A stretch of DNA of 64,000 nt from Acanthosepion esculentum (GCA_964036315.1 OZ038487.1:49765719-49829718), one strand, 5' to 3'; shown: positions 45,986-56,640, counted from the first letter of the stretch. The notes: a model not told the origin generated them from the sequence alone. Numbers and translations are program-made.

Positions 45986-46243
45986 TGAATTTGATAGATG
46001 ATTAAAATAATTTTCTGGCTTAGGGATCATTTTTTTTTTGGTTGTCAATTTTTAATGGTATTTTTATAATGTGTTGAATAAAAAGTTTATGAAATTTGTT
46101 TCAGTATTTATTCGATGCCCCAAATCAATCATTGTCATTGACATATAAAAAACATCTGTTCAACATTTGAAAAGTGAATTAAATTGATTGTGCTGTACAG
46201 ATAATTTTGCTCCTTACTATGTAGGATTATAATATTCATTAGT

Positions 46244-46497
46244 TCAAACGTTATTTTTAGTGGAGGCCCGTATTTGAGCAGACGCTCCGTTTATTTTAAA
46301 TATTATTCTATTTTGTCTGCCGGCCTGTACACTTGAGAAAACCTAGTAAAGAAAATGCGCCCTCCGACAGGATTCGAACTTGCGTCCCGTTTGCTGAAGA
46401 ACACATTTTCTTTAAAATATCTTCTCGAGTTTATAGGCACGGTTTAAAATAAACGGAACGCCTACTCAAATACGGGTATCCAATAGAAATAAGTTTT
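46244..46497. mobile_element. MITE-like element with ~55-base inverted termini
   Basis: The left end 46244-46300 (CAAACGTTATTTTTAGTGG ... CCGTTTATTTTAAA) is the reverse complement of 46443-46497 (TTTAAAATAAACGG ... CCAATAGAAATAAGTTTTG). Inside, on the minus strand, is a tRNA 3'-half (GCAAGTTCGAATCCTGTCGG, then AGGGCGCA, about 46393-46360), perhaps a SINE or tRNA relic captured by the element. Solo ends of the same family lie at 12.97, 14.88 and 45.93 kb. Confidence 0.6.
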
Positions 46498-46742
46498 GAA
46501 ATAATAAAAAGATGTCGGATTAAAAAATAAAATCCTTTAATTCTTTATCTACCTTAAAGCAGGGTTTAGGAAAAAAAACGCAAAAATAAATCCAGAACAG
46601 AATTAAAACATTGTGGACACATTAGAATAGAGATCATGTGGTATGAAAAAATATTTTCAACAGGACGTCCAAATTAAAAACATCTCTACAACTCATTAAA
46701 ACATACACATAATGAACACACTCAATTAACCTGAAAAAGTGA

Positions 46743-46943
46743 ATCATCCTTGATAATGGCTAAAGGTATAGCCTAAAACGCTCGGAACTATAAAATCTTT
46801 GGACAGTTTTTACAGACTCTTTGTCCAGAAAAGAAAGCTCTTGTTCGAACACAAGAAAAATTAAATAAAAAACTTAACCGTAGTACCTTGTATGTCGTTT
46901 TTAATGAAACATGCATAAACGAAGGATTGCTGCCTAAATATAC

Positions 46944-46946
<3 letters not shown>
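46743..46946 (+). mobile_element. Penelope-like element, left direct repeat (pLTR-like)
   Basis: Starts with CCTTGATAATGGCTAAAGG and CGCTCGGAAC, then TTTGGACAGTTTTTA. It ends with coding sequence for LNRSTLYVVFNETCINEGLLPKYT, the N-terminal motif of Penelope-like proteins. It is about 75% alike, by eye, to 47586-47758 in the same orientation. Direct repeats containing the 5' end of the ORF are typical pseudo-LTRs of these elements. Confidence 0.75.

Positions 46947-47028
<82 letters not shown>
46947..47028. repeat. (TA)n(GA)n microsatellite inside the Penelope relic
   Basis: The run begins right after the LLPKYT codons and ends where the GIY-YIG-side frame becomes readable. Confidence 0.95.
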
Positions 47029-47031
<3 letters not shown>

Positions 47032-47515
47032 ACAGGATGAATGCAGAATTAATAACATTATAAAAAAACGCATAACACCAGTTGACAATAGCAAAAAAAT
47101 TAGATTAATTATTTATTATAAAAAATTTTAAACTTCTAACCTCATAGTTAAAAATAATAATTCACCTCCTAGAACAAAATTAAATAGAGCAAATATTATT
47201 TACGAATTCAAATGCCCATTAAGGAATTGTATTCCTCAAGAATCAACTTTCGTAAATAATTATATAGGCCACACTACAAATTGTTTAACACGCAGACTAA
47301 CTCTAGACCTTTCTGACAATAGCTCAATTAGATCTCATTCAAATATTCATGGAGACCTACCAGACACTATTCGGAATATACTTGTCGACAACACTAATGT
47401 AATAGCATCACTCACTTGCATAAAAAGGCTAAAAATAATGGAAGTCTTACTAATAAAAACAAACAAACCAACACTTAATAATATTAACTTTGAACATATC
47501 TTGACCGTGTTTTGA
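47027..47515 (+). pseudogene. Penelope-like element C-terminus with GIY-YIG endonuclease domain
   Basis: One frame runs from 47027 to the TGA at 47513-47515 with a single in-frame TAA at 47129. In order it reads DEQDECRINNI, LIIYYKKF, stop, TSNLIVKN, PPRTKLNRANIIYEFKCP, YIGHTTNCLTRRLTLDL, IRSHSNIHG, KRLKIMEVLLIKTNKPTLN. IIYEFKCP and YIGHTT with RR are the GIY-YIG signature. The final ..EVLLIK...P.LN is the usual end of the domain. Most of the reverse transcriptase is missing: only the microsatellite lies between the 5' repeat and this piece. Single-frame preservation makes it the youngest Penelope relic here. Confidence 0.85.
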
Positions 47516-47585
47516 AACAAAAAATTAATCATTTTATAAAACATACATATAACAAACTATTTCTAATTCTAACAGTTGAAATATA

Positions 47586-47765
47586 ATCCTTGAAAATGGC
47601 TAAATGTATAGCTGAAAGCGCTCGGAAAAAAAGAACATTTGGACAGTTTTTATATAATTTATCATCTGAAAATTATATAAGAAACTAAATAAAAGCACTT
47701 TGTCAGTCGTTTTTAATGAAATGTGCATGAAAGAAGGATTGCTGCCTAAATACACAAATATATAT
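47586..47765 (+). mobile_element. Penelope-like element, right direct repeat (pLTR-like)
   Basis: CCTTGAAAATGGCTAAATG, GCGCTCGG and TTTGGACAGTTTTTATA, then codons for KKLNKSTLSVVFNEMCMKEG and LLPKYTNI. It is the direct-repeat partner of 46743-46946, and also ends in a (TA)n tract at the same codon. Confidence 0.75.
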
Positions 47766-47777
47766 ATATATACACAC

Positions 47778-47820
<43 letters not shown>
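47758..47820. repeat. (TA)n/(CA)n microsatellite
   Basis: Directly follows the LLPKYTNI codons of the right Penelope repeat. Confidence 0.95.
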
Positions 47821-47823
<3 letters not shown>

Positions 47824-47933
47824 TATACTGAGTGCTGATGTTAATAAAATAGTGTTCGATGTAAAATAACAGACATATAAATTATATATTAATAATAAAT
47901 ATACGTTCTTTCCTCACCGGTAGCACAACACAT

Positions 47934-47972
47934 TCTTCAGGTAATAAGTTAAGTCTTAACTCATTACCTGAA
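47934..47972. repeat. Short near-perfect hairpin
   Basis: CTTCAGGTAATAAGTTAAG and CTTAACTCATTACCTGAAG face each other with a one-base spacer and one mismatch in 19. Confidence 0.9.
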
Positions 47973-48039
47973 GATCGCGCTAAAGGAAGATTTAATAGTT
48001 GTTCCAACGAGAGAAAAGTGTATATTTTAAAAATAACAG

Positions 48040-48200
48040 AGAAACCGCAAACGTTTTTGGTTATAATGTGGATTTTTCAAAAATATATATTATACTTTAT
48101 TTTCCATATTTTTGCTACACGGGTTTCCCGTCTCGCGACCTTCATCAGGCAAAGAGTGGTTATTTCCACATAACATTAAAAGGAATTAATATTCCTTATG
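48040..48200 (-). mobile_element. Retroelement tail fragment
   Basis: On the minus strand TTTGCCTGATGAAGGTCGCG, AGACGGGAAACCCGTG, then AAAAATATGGAAAATAAAG. It carries CUGAUGA, a GUC-GCGA-GAC hairpin and GAAAC, but no clean cleavage triplet. Family not known to me. Confidence 0.45.
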
Positions 48201-48835
48201 TTTTCGATGTTTAACCATTGTCTTTTGTCTGTAGTAGTAACACAAATGTTTTTCTTGGACTGGTGGCAAGGGTATTTTCCTGCATGAGGTGTAATAAAAC
48301 AATTAGGATTGATCAGAGAATTATCTTTTTGAAAACCCTGTATGTTCTTGGACCTATCTCCCTTTTTTGTATTGTGTGTGCGTGTGTTTTTGCTAGTATG
48401 TGTATGCATATTCCTTCGCCTATGCTTATTCCTTTCAGACAGATATCCATTTCTATAAACATTTTAAATAATACTATTTTCTATGAAATATACATCTTAA
48501 ACATTTCAACGTCCAATCAGAAAACGTTGTTTTAATATAGAAATCTTTTTCGCGTGGATACAGCATTGAATTAAAGCAATACAAACTGATGTTAAAACAA
48601 AAAAAAAACGATGTTAAAACAAGAAAATTCAATAGAAAGTGCGAGCAAAAAAAAATTACATTAGCGTAAAGTGGTAATATCCAAAACATGATTAAGAAAA
48701 AAAAAAGCAGCTAAATCGGTAAATCAATCCTCATTCATCAGAGCTCAATCGGGGACAAGAGATGCGCACAGCGAGTAAAATTAACATCAAAGACTAAATG
48801 TTATATAAAATATATAACAACTACAGGCTAACTAC
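48201..48835. other. AT-rich spacer, no gene seen
   Basis: The frame 48218-48535 shows no recognisable domain. Confidence 0.4.
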
Positions 48836-48839
48836 ATTT

Positions 48840-49275
48840 ATGACAAACAACTGCAGCTTCTGCTTACGCGTCCTTGTGGGTGACGAATTATTTTCCACCT
48901 TACAACCCCTTTCCCACAGACGAAACGTCGCGAACCTCTCGCAGATCAATCGCTATTTTCAAGGGAAGTGTTCAGACGAATTACGTATCTTAGTTCCATC
49001 AGTTCTAACCTTCACGGCTAAAACCCGCCTTGCCACGCCCCTTCTGGCGAATTACCCTCATTCCCTTTGTAATTACATTGCTTTTATGTAACTTCCACTC
49101 GAGTAGCTTCTTCCCACGAACCGCTGTTTTGTGGAACCGACTCCCAATAGGATGCCCCCCCCCCCACCTCCGATCACTACAACCTTGATCTGTTCACCTA
49201 GGGTCAACCGTTATCTTCCCAACATATCCGCATAAACTGTGCCTCTTACTCTGTAATTTTATACCTCTAGTGACT
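48840..49275 (+). pseudogene. LINE family A C-terminus, plus strand
   Basis: Within the frame 48798-49091, GDELFSTLQPLSHRRNVANL, then INRYFQGKCSDELRILVPS and TRLATPLLANYPHS, match the LINE A end (LQPLSHRRNVASL..FY.YFHG.CS.EL...VP). The part with FNRTLLWNRLP continues in another frame around 49110-49150 (CGTDSQ-like codons), then the 3' region. Truncated at its 5' side. It covers the part of the protein that follows the 40.3-40.9 kb fragment. Confidence 0.75.
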
Positions 49276-49599
49276 CTTGGGCTGTGTACAGGATGAACAT
49301 AATCGTAAAAAAAAAAAAAAAACTGCTTCACATGTGAGTGATTTTTTAATAAGTGCCCCCTCATAAGGGTTCAATGTCTAACAAGCGCCGACGTCCCTTG
49401 TTCACAGAAATACGGTATTTATATCGTCGGCTTGCTGTGGGCGAGCAGTGTTGAAAGCTCGTGTGCTGTGTTAAGTTGTACGAATTAAAAAGTTTGTGAA
49501 CTTGGGTGACTGGTATGAAGAGATGAGACAGTCATAGTCACGACGGGTAATATGATGATTGAGTGAAATCGAGTGTGCTGTCAGTTTTCATATGGACGA

Positions 49600-49835
49600 A
49601 AAGAAGCTCGGGTGATCCCCGACCAAGAGTTCCAGTAAATAGTTTTCCATAATTTCTTATCCTTCGTAGCTGTAAACGATGTTTGTCCCCTTAACACGCC
49701 TCTCAGTTCATGCTCTGCCATCCATTACCCGTGAGGGAAGTTTCTAGATGTCTTACTCTGCTCCGCTTACCTTTATGTCGTGTAAGTGATAAATTCGCTA
49801 AGCTCTCTTTCTTCAATGTGTCCCAGAGAAAAAAA
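49600..49835 (-). mobile_element. LINE family B fragment, minus strand
   Basis: The plus strand shows TTCCATAATTTCTTATCC, TAGCTGTAAACGATGTTTG, TCATGCTCTGCCATCCATTA and TTCAATGTGTCCCAGAGAA. These have the same order and antisense orientation as 21.1-21.3 and 53.2-53.4 kb (WMA.R-like codons, then K.W...IA). Confidence 0.6.
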
Positions 49836-50980
49836 AAACACATTGGGCGTAACTAGATATTTTATGACATCAAACAGTGACGAAAAAAAAAAAAAATTAA
49901 AAGCAGTGTATTAAACTCAAAAGTATCACTTACAGATCGCGACATCTATCAGAGAGATGAAATTTAAATTTTCATTATTGCATTATTCCAAATTTTTAAC
50001 ACATCAGCAGATAGTCATTAATGTCAACAACTGAGCACAAATAGTTATTAGTTAAAAAAAATAGTAATTAATGTATAATATTATCCATAACTACCCGTGC
50101 AAGAATGTCGTTTTTGATAAACGTTAAAAAAATAACCATAGATACCTAAAAAATGCGTATATTATCGAAAATACCTTTATATATAACCATATACCAATAT
50201 AACTATTTATGCTGTTATAATGCGTATTACCTAATTAATAATGATATTAAATCATTTTTTAAAACATTAAAGTATATTTAATTATATCTCCCTAATAGCT
50301 GTCGCGATCTGTTAAAAAAAAATCCAATGTAGTATAAAGAAATAAAATTATTTATCCTAAGTTACATAAAATCGTACAGAATAAAAATTATATTCTTAAA
50401 TTATTAGTTATATAAGGCAAAAGATAATTTATTTTTTTAACATAAATACCGATGTCATGATAATTGTACGGCTGGTATTTCGTATTTCTTTAATTTTTAT
50501 TTTACCTTTTCGCGCGCTTTTTAAGTCAGTGGTATGATTATACGCTTTAATTTTTTACCTATGAACTTACAGGCTACGTTGCAAAAATAGACATTATTTT
50601 CATTAAGTTTTAAGCATAAGGTAAAAATTATTTTTACAAAATCCAATTAATGAATCATTAAATTTACTAAATAACTTCGAAACACATCGCTAGGATAAGT
50701 ATAGGATGTTTAAGTGATTTTACATCGGGCCACCCGATCAATGAACATTTCTTTTTAAGAAAACGGCTAGTCTTACCATTACAATTACCAATTCGTCAAC
50801 TGAAAAAATCTGCATGTGCATCTCTTTGAAATGGTTACCAGAATTTAATGACTCGTACAAAAGATTCAAGCTCACACATCTCATTAAATGTGTAACAATG
50901 TATTGGATAAAACTGTTACAAGCAAATACAACTTATCTGTTATCTATTTTTGGTATATATACATTTTACCATATTCTTCT
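49836..50980. other. AT-rich spacer, no gene seen
   Basis: No feature seen. Confidence 0.5.
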
Positions 50981-50984
50981 CAAA

Positions 50985-51024
50985 GGGGACGTACACTATA
51001 TCGGTCAGGGAAACGTTTGAGAAC
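50985..51024. mobile_element. hAT transposon terminus
   Basis: GTTTGAGAACCACTG (51015-51029 region) is the inverted form of the common hAT end CAGTGGTTCTCAAAC. The opposite end is not visible upstream. Confidence 0.4.
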
Positions 51025-51369
51025 CACTGCATTTACAGGTGTGACCTTCATGTTTCCTGAAAATATTTGAAATAATGTATTTTTTAAATGTATTTTGAAC
51101 ATTATTTATTTATATTTTTTATCGACAGACTGACAAAAATGGTTTTGTTGGCTACTATTTTAAATCATTTGTGCTTCATTGAAGATGTTTGAGTCTCCAG
51201 AGAGAAGGTTTTAAATTTCATAATTGCTTTAAACTAGTTATGTGACCAATTAGGCTGAATCAATCCCATTCACTGTAAGACCCTATCATTATGATAAAGT
51301 GCCATGGTGACGACTGGTGATGAAAAGATAAAAATTAAGACGGGGTCTGAAGAAAGCAGACCAACTGAA

Positions 51370-52090
51370 GACAATTTCAACACCTTTAAAAGTTTATTCT
51401 TTAATTCGATATATCTTTCTTTCTCAAGTATGCTTTTAAAACATTGCTTCCATTTCTTTCTTTTTTTTTCATTCATTCAACCATATAAAATCTCATCTAT
51501 CCTGTTGTTTTTCGGTTCATTCGTTCTTTCTTCAAGTTCCTTTTTTCTCTTTCTTTCTCTATTTTGATTAGTTCTTTATTTTCTTTTCCCTATTTCTCTT
51601 TCGTCATGACTTCTTCATCTTTCTTTCTTCACTTTACTCATACCTTCTACATTTACGTTTCTTTCTCTATTTGGATTAGTTTATCATTTATTTTCTTTTT
51701 TTCGTCAATTTCCCTATTTCTCTTTCGTCATGCCTTCTACAGCTTTTCTTTCTTTCATCAATTTCCTTAAGTTCGTTCATTCATTCATTTCTTTCTTTCT
51801 TTCATTTCCTTATGTTCATTTGTTTTCTTTTTTCTTCTCCCATTCTTCATTTGTTCTATTTCTCTTATCTTCTTTCTTGCTTACTTTCTTTCTTCTGTTG
51901 CTGTCTAGCCATTCCTCTTCTTCTTCCAAGCTTATTTTTATGATTTCCTTTATTCCCTTTATCTCTTTCTTTATTTAAATTTTGATTGATTAATAAATTT
52001 TTGAGAAAAAAGTCTTCCATGGGGGAAAATCATGTGTGGACATATCTAATTTCGCGTTTACACGTGTACAAAAACTAATATATATGATAT

Positions 52091-52180
<90 letters not shown>

Positions 52181-52650
52181 CGAGTGTTCTTTTATCTTTA
52201 AAATATTTTATCGGTCCTTTTCTTTCTAAAAAAACAGTTTCATCTCATTTTCTCCATTTCTTTTTCTATTCCTGCTCATTTTTCTACCTTTTTTTTATCA
52301 ACTCTGCCATTGATTTTATTTTCTTTATTTAAATTTTCCCTTTTTTATTTGTTGACAATTTAAATCTCGTTCAATTGTTTCATTGTTTTCCATTTACGCA
52401 TTCCTTGATTTACTCAAAACCACACTTTCTCCTCGCCCACCTTACAAACTTCTCCACCTCTTTCCTAAAACGGTTTTTAGTAAAACCTTTCCTCCCTATT
52501 ACACTTTCCTTAACGCAACCACGTAATCTGTTCCCGCTAATTTCTCCCCGACTTCTCAATTTAACAACCGTTTTCACTTCTTTTTTCTTTCCATTTCCTT
52601 GATTTTTTTAAAATTTAAATTTGTTCGTTTTTCCTTCTCGCCCCTCCTTC
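51370..52650. repeat. Pyrimidine-rich domain with (AC)n(TC)n
   Basis: For about 1.3 kb the plus strand is mostly T and C with TTTC, CTTC and TCATT units. A pure (AC)n(TC)n lies at 52096-52178. The Phe/Ser-rich frames through it come from composition. No gene seen. Confidence 0.75.
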
Positions 52651-53045
52651 ACACTGCAATGACAGATGCGGTTGCTTATTTGTTCGTTAAACTCCCTGCA
52701 TGGAGAAGGATAAAGTACCCCCACCCCCTTGGCAGGATACGACACGGGGATAGGGAAAAGAGCGGAGAAATGAGTTGATCTGTTGGTTGTTTAGTCGAGA
52801 CTGGCGGATGGACGGTGGGGTTTGTCACTAAACGTTGAAGATCAGGAGAAAGAGGAAGTGGTGTGCGGTGCATTAGTAAAGAGGTAATTGAATGAATTGC
52901 ACGCGATGTATCATGATGGCTGAGTGGTGACAGAGGTTAAAGTGGGGGTGACGTGGTGATTTTCAATGAATGAACGCAAGATGAATGAAACTCTTTCAAT
53001 GAGAGTATATAAACAGGATGAGTAAGGATTAATCATTACATTTGT
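52651..53045. other. Mixed-composition spacer
   Basis: Short G-rich patches near 52720-52830. No exon supported. Confidence 0.4.
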
Positions 53046-53054
53046 ATACCTGCA

Positions 53055-53125
53055 CAAGTGTGGGGCACCCAGTGTGGAACGAAATCACAATGCAAGCTTG
53101 CTAGCCATTGTCCTCGGCACGCTTT
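53055..53125 (-). mobile_element. SINE head fragment
   Basis: GGGGCACCCAGTGTGGAACG, then GCAAGCTTGCTAGCCATTG and TCGGCACG, retain in reverse the head of the SINE at 44.1 kb, heavily deleted. Confidence 0.5.
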
Positions 53126-53169
53126 ACCAAAAGGTGTACGCGTTGCAAATCGTCTTTTTTTCCGTGTCA

Positions 53170-53875
53170 CGTCAGGACGTAAGCGATCATAGCTATCCAC
53201 AACTTCCTATCCCATGTAGCTAGAAGCAATGTTTGATATTCATATATTCCCTGTTCATGTTCTGCCTTCCATTTACACAAACTCATTCAGTGTATTACTC
53301 ACTGTTTTCTTCTGCCCCCTTCGCCTTCAGTATGTCCCGTGAGTGTCAAATTCTGCAAGCCCCTTTTCCTCATTGTGTGTCCCAGAAATTTAACCTTTTT
53401 TTATCCTAAATAAAAGTGTGTTTTGTGTCCTCATTTTCTTTAAAACTTCTATGTTCCATCCATGGCATTCTTATCATCCTTCTATAGAACCAGATTTCCA
53501 TTCCCTCTAGTTTCCTTTTCATCTGTGATTAAATTGCCCAGCCTTCACTGCCATATAGAAGTACTGATATTACAGAGCAGTTGATCAATGATATCTTTGT
53601 CTCCAACAAAATGTTCTTGTTTTTTCATTTCTTGCTTAGCATTTCAGCGTGATTGACTTTCTGTGTCACATTGTACAATGTCTGTTATAACACTTCCTAT
53701 TTTGACGGCCCCAATTTGTATCTTGCATTTTGGACTGCCCTTTTGCTAATGACCATACATTCTGTCTTCTTACTATTGATTGTTAGTCCTTGCTTTCTTT
53801 GACTACCTTTTCTAGAAGTAACCTGCAGTTTTCTTTCTCAGTCTGCCAGCAATACAGTGTCATCTTACTAGGATA
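53170..53875 (-). pseudogene. LINE family B, C-terminal half of ORF2, minus strand
   Basis: The longest LINE B piece. From 53870 downwards the minus strand spells, in changing frames, a palm-side TEC-like segment, SLAKGQS-like codons, YMAVKAG-like codons (equivalent to LLYGSE.W), EMK.RL.A, F.RRMLR.PW..H-like codons, then RDILK and the CVNGRQNMN end. Stops and shifts throughout. The same segment is the source of the 44-bp minisatellite at 21.5 kb. Confidence 0.65.
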
Positions 53876-53879
53876 TATA

Positions 53880-54025
53880 CATTACTCTGGTATTTACCAA
53901 GCTTAGGTAAGACTGGCACAGGGTCCCAAATACAGAGCAGGCTAGGAGAATCAAACTGACTACACTAGTAAACTAGTTTCTGGGTTTGTGAAACAAATAT
54001 GGTAATCATTATGCTCTGGTCAGTC
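53880..54025 (-). mobile_element. tRNA-derived SINE, diverged, minus strand
   Basis: In reverse GAGCATAATGATTACC (box A) and GTCAGTTTGATTCTCC (box B), then CCCTGTGCCAGTCTTACC, corresponding to the GGCCTTGTGCCACATC body of the 44.1 kb copy. Confidence 0.55.
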
Positions 54026-54204
54026 CCCCCTCTCTGTCTTTCTGTGTATGTGTATAAATTTTATATTATATTCGCAAAAGGGCAATTTAAAAAAACTGGC
54101 TCATGCTGCTATTAATAAATTGCTCTTCAAATGAAATGAGCTCTCCAGGCCACTGTCATATTTTGTTAAAACTTTGCGAAAACATTAAAATTTCCATTTC
54201 TCTT

Positions 54205-54340
54205 TGCCATGTGATGATAGCCTAGGGTTAGGATCTCTGACTGATGTCAGATTGGTCAGGTTTAAATCCCAGCTTGAAGCAATCGTACGTCTAGCCACAC
54301 TGAAGAGCTGTGATACAGTGAAACAGTCTGTCTGTGGGTG

Positions 54341-54345
<5 letters not shown>
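54205..54345 (+). mobile_element. tRNA-derived SINE carrying a complete hammerhead ribozyme
   Basis: The 5' part is a tRNA-like head with box A GATAGCCTAGGGTTAGG (about 54219-54235) and box B GGTTTAAATCC (54259-54269). TGACT...GTCAG pairs where the anticodon arm would be. The 3' part contains the hammerhead annotated separately (54290-54341). A (TA)n tail follows. There is no protein. Transcription by pol III from the internal boxes is expected from the family. The two other copies, at 43.44 and 44.98 kb, share the same head-ribozyme-tail order, so the ribozyme belongs to the element. Confidence 0.8.
54290..54341 (+). ncRNA. Type I hammerhead ribozyme, intact core
   Basis: Helix I 5' strand CCACA (54295-54299); CUGAAGA (54300-54306); helix II GCUGU (54307-54311), loop GAU, ACAGU (54315-54319), five pairs with one G-U. 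GAAA is at 54320-54323. Helix III is CA, loop GUC, UG (54324-54330), and the triplet GUC ends at 54332. Helix I 3' strand UGUGG (54333-54337) pairs perfectly with CCACA. All invariant core bases are present. Very short helix III is the known style of retroelement hammerheads. Predicted cleavage is between 54332 and 54333. Activity is inferred. Confidence 0.75.

Positions 54346-54408
<63 letters not shown>
54345..54408. repeat. (TA)n microsatellite
   Basis: Pure TA run at the 3' end of the ribozyme SINE. Confidence 0.95.
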
Positions 54409-54410
<2 letters not shown>

Positions 54411-54474
54411 AGATCAGTTGAATCCACTTCTCTTAATACTACTGCTTACTGGTCTGATTCAAATCTGACCATTA

Positions 54475-54479
<5 letters not shown>

Positions 54480-54558
<79 letters not shown>

Positions 54559-54559
54559 C
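54480..54559. repeat. (TA)n and (ATT)n microsatellites
   Basis: TA run to 54512, then ATT trinucleotides. The ATT run may be a LINE tail. Confidence 0.95.
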
Positions 54560-55070
54560 ACTGTAAACAATATATTTAGCAGGTACATGTGTTTGGGTAG
54601 ACATCTATTTTTTAAAACAGTGAAATTAATATCAACCAGCTTAGAGATTAAGAACCTAGGCCACGGTAATCTATCATAACAAAAAAAGGCTCAAATATTC
54701 TATTTAAGAAATGTCCATTTCTTGTTAGGACATTTCAAAGTCTATATATACTAACTTTATTTTTGTAACAGAAATTTAAATTAATTTTAAGCAATTAATG
54801 GATTTTTGAAAAATAATATTATTTCTTATTACAACAAACATTTTATGAATATACATGTTTGAGTAGACATCTGCTTTGTTTTTTCTGTTTTTTCTTTTAT
54901 TGTAAACAGTGAAATAAATGTCTGGTGGCCTCAAAATTGAAAGTCTTAGTAAAGACATCAGGAAATCAAAGCTGTATTCCATTTTTCAACCAGGGAAACA
55001 TCTTAAGATTTACAAAGAGATGTTGAAAAATTTTAATGAATTACTGAGCAATTATAAATTTGTATGTATC
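54560..55070. other. Dispersed repeat pieces, no gene
   Basis: Two copies of GTAGACATCT, T-rich sequence, AACAGTGAAAT(T/A)AAT at 54599-54630 and 54862-54920 are diverged direct repeats. The second part also occurs at 14.53 kb. The 138-codon frame 54918-55334 starts in this repeat and has no domain. Confidence 0.45.
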
Positions 55071-55074
55071 TGGA

Positions 55075-56640
55075 ATTACTTCTCTTTCTCTTTCTTTTCT
55101 CTTTCTTTAAATTCTTTTCCTACTGTCTCATCTTTTACGTCTTCCATCTTTCCTTTTTCTAGTTCTTCTTTATCTGATTCTATTTATGATTTTTTCTTCT
55201 CTTTTCACCTATTAAATAGAGTGATTGATTTGAATATTGAAAGAAAAGCTAACGACAAAAAAAGAAGAAGAAAAATGCAATGGTGTGAAAAGAAAACAAG
55301 ATTAAGAATAAAAAGAAAAAGAAAATTTTGGTAAAAGAAAAACCATTTTACATCACTTGATTATTTTTCCTTCGTTTCTTTTTTTACTCATTTTTCCAAC
55401 CTATTTTTTTTCTTTTAAACATTTTTATTCTCTGAAACGTCTTTTCTTTTTTTAACTAGTGAATTATTCTTCACTACTTTTTTATTATTTCATTTACACT
55501 TAACTGTTCTGTTCTTTTCCTTTCTTCTCCCTCTATTCTTTGTTTTTCGTGTTTTTTGTAAAATTCCTCCAAAGTTACCATTTATTTTTTTATATCTTTT
55601 TTAACTTCTCAAGCTTTAAAATATTCTTTTTTTACACACTTTTTTTTTTTTTACTTAACTATATTTTTTCTTTATACTCACTTTCAGCCCCTATTAAACC
55701 ATCTCACTTCCTCACAACACACCCTCAAAATCCAGACCCATTAACTCTATATCCCTCACTTTTTCCCTCCTAACCCCACATTCTGTCTCCTCTTTCTCAA
55801 TCCACTTTCCACCCTCTTTCCACATCAGCTCCTATCTATGAGGATGAAGCTGGCTGGCGCCAATCATGGTATCATCTGTTGCAATGGCACCCAAAGTCAC
55901 ATAAGTGCAAGGAAAAAGTTTCTTTGTTCTCTTCTGGTTTCATTCAAGAATTTCAGTTAAACACATTGAGCCATACTACCAGCCTGCTCTACCCTTACTC
56001 TCCTTATTGTCTGCTTGCCTTGCTCTCCATTTTATTAGTCTTTTTTTTTTTGCTTTTTTCTCCCTCATTATTTGTAACTTGAAGATATATAAAGTGAATA
56101 CTGAGACACCCTTATGGGAATACATACGGACATACATATATGTAGAAATGTTCACAGACACTTTTCGATTTTCTTTCTGAATTCACTTCATTTATTCATC
56201 ATCACATTCAAAATAACGTTAATAAAAAAGGACAATAAACTATTGATGAAAAAAGTGTTAAGAAGTTAAAAATGGAAATCTACAGAAACCTTTTGAGGTT
56301 AGATCAAATGAAGAGACTATTATTGAAATTCAAGAAAATTTGGTAATTAGAATTGTGATACTAAACTGAGAATAAAGGATAAAATGACTACAAAAACAGG
56401 TTGTAAAATTGAAAAAATTGAGGAATGGAACAAATGAAAAATGATTAACAAATGACAGGCTTTAAAACATTGTCTATTTCCTCTTTTATTCTAACTTATA
56501 TTTTGTCTCATTGTTTATCTCTTCCCTTATTTACATTCCATTGTACTTTCTTTTAATTCTTTCTTCACTACATCTTTTTTTCATTCACTAATATTCTCTC
56601 TCTCTCTCCATTCTTTTTAAGTACATTTTTAATTCCCTGC
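55075..56640. repeat. Pyrimidine-rich DNA with a purine-rich insert
   Basis: T/C-rich from 55080 to 55200 and from 55340 to 55860, A/G-rich at 55230-55340. The Phe-rich frames are compositional. A GATGAAGCTGGCTGGCG patch near 55843 is unclassified. Confidence 0.6.

Noticed and set aside
46355..46400. A tRNA gene on the minus strand
   Set aside because: Only the T-arm and 3' acceptor half are present; no D-arm or anticodon arm could be folded.
46750..46800. Intact hammerhead in the Penelope direct repeats
   Set aside because: The core is UUGAUAA or UUGAAAA in place of CUGANGA and no cleavage triplet is evident; at best a decayed ribozyme.
51370..52650. Ser/Phe-rich ORFs as secreted or membrane proteins
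   Set aside because: Frames follow the pyrimidine bias, end at random, and lack any conserved motif.
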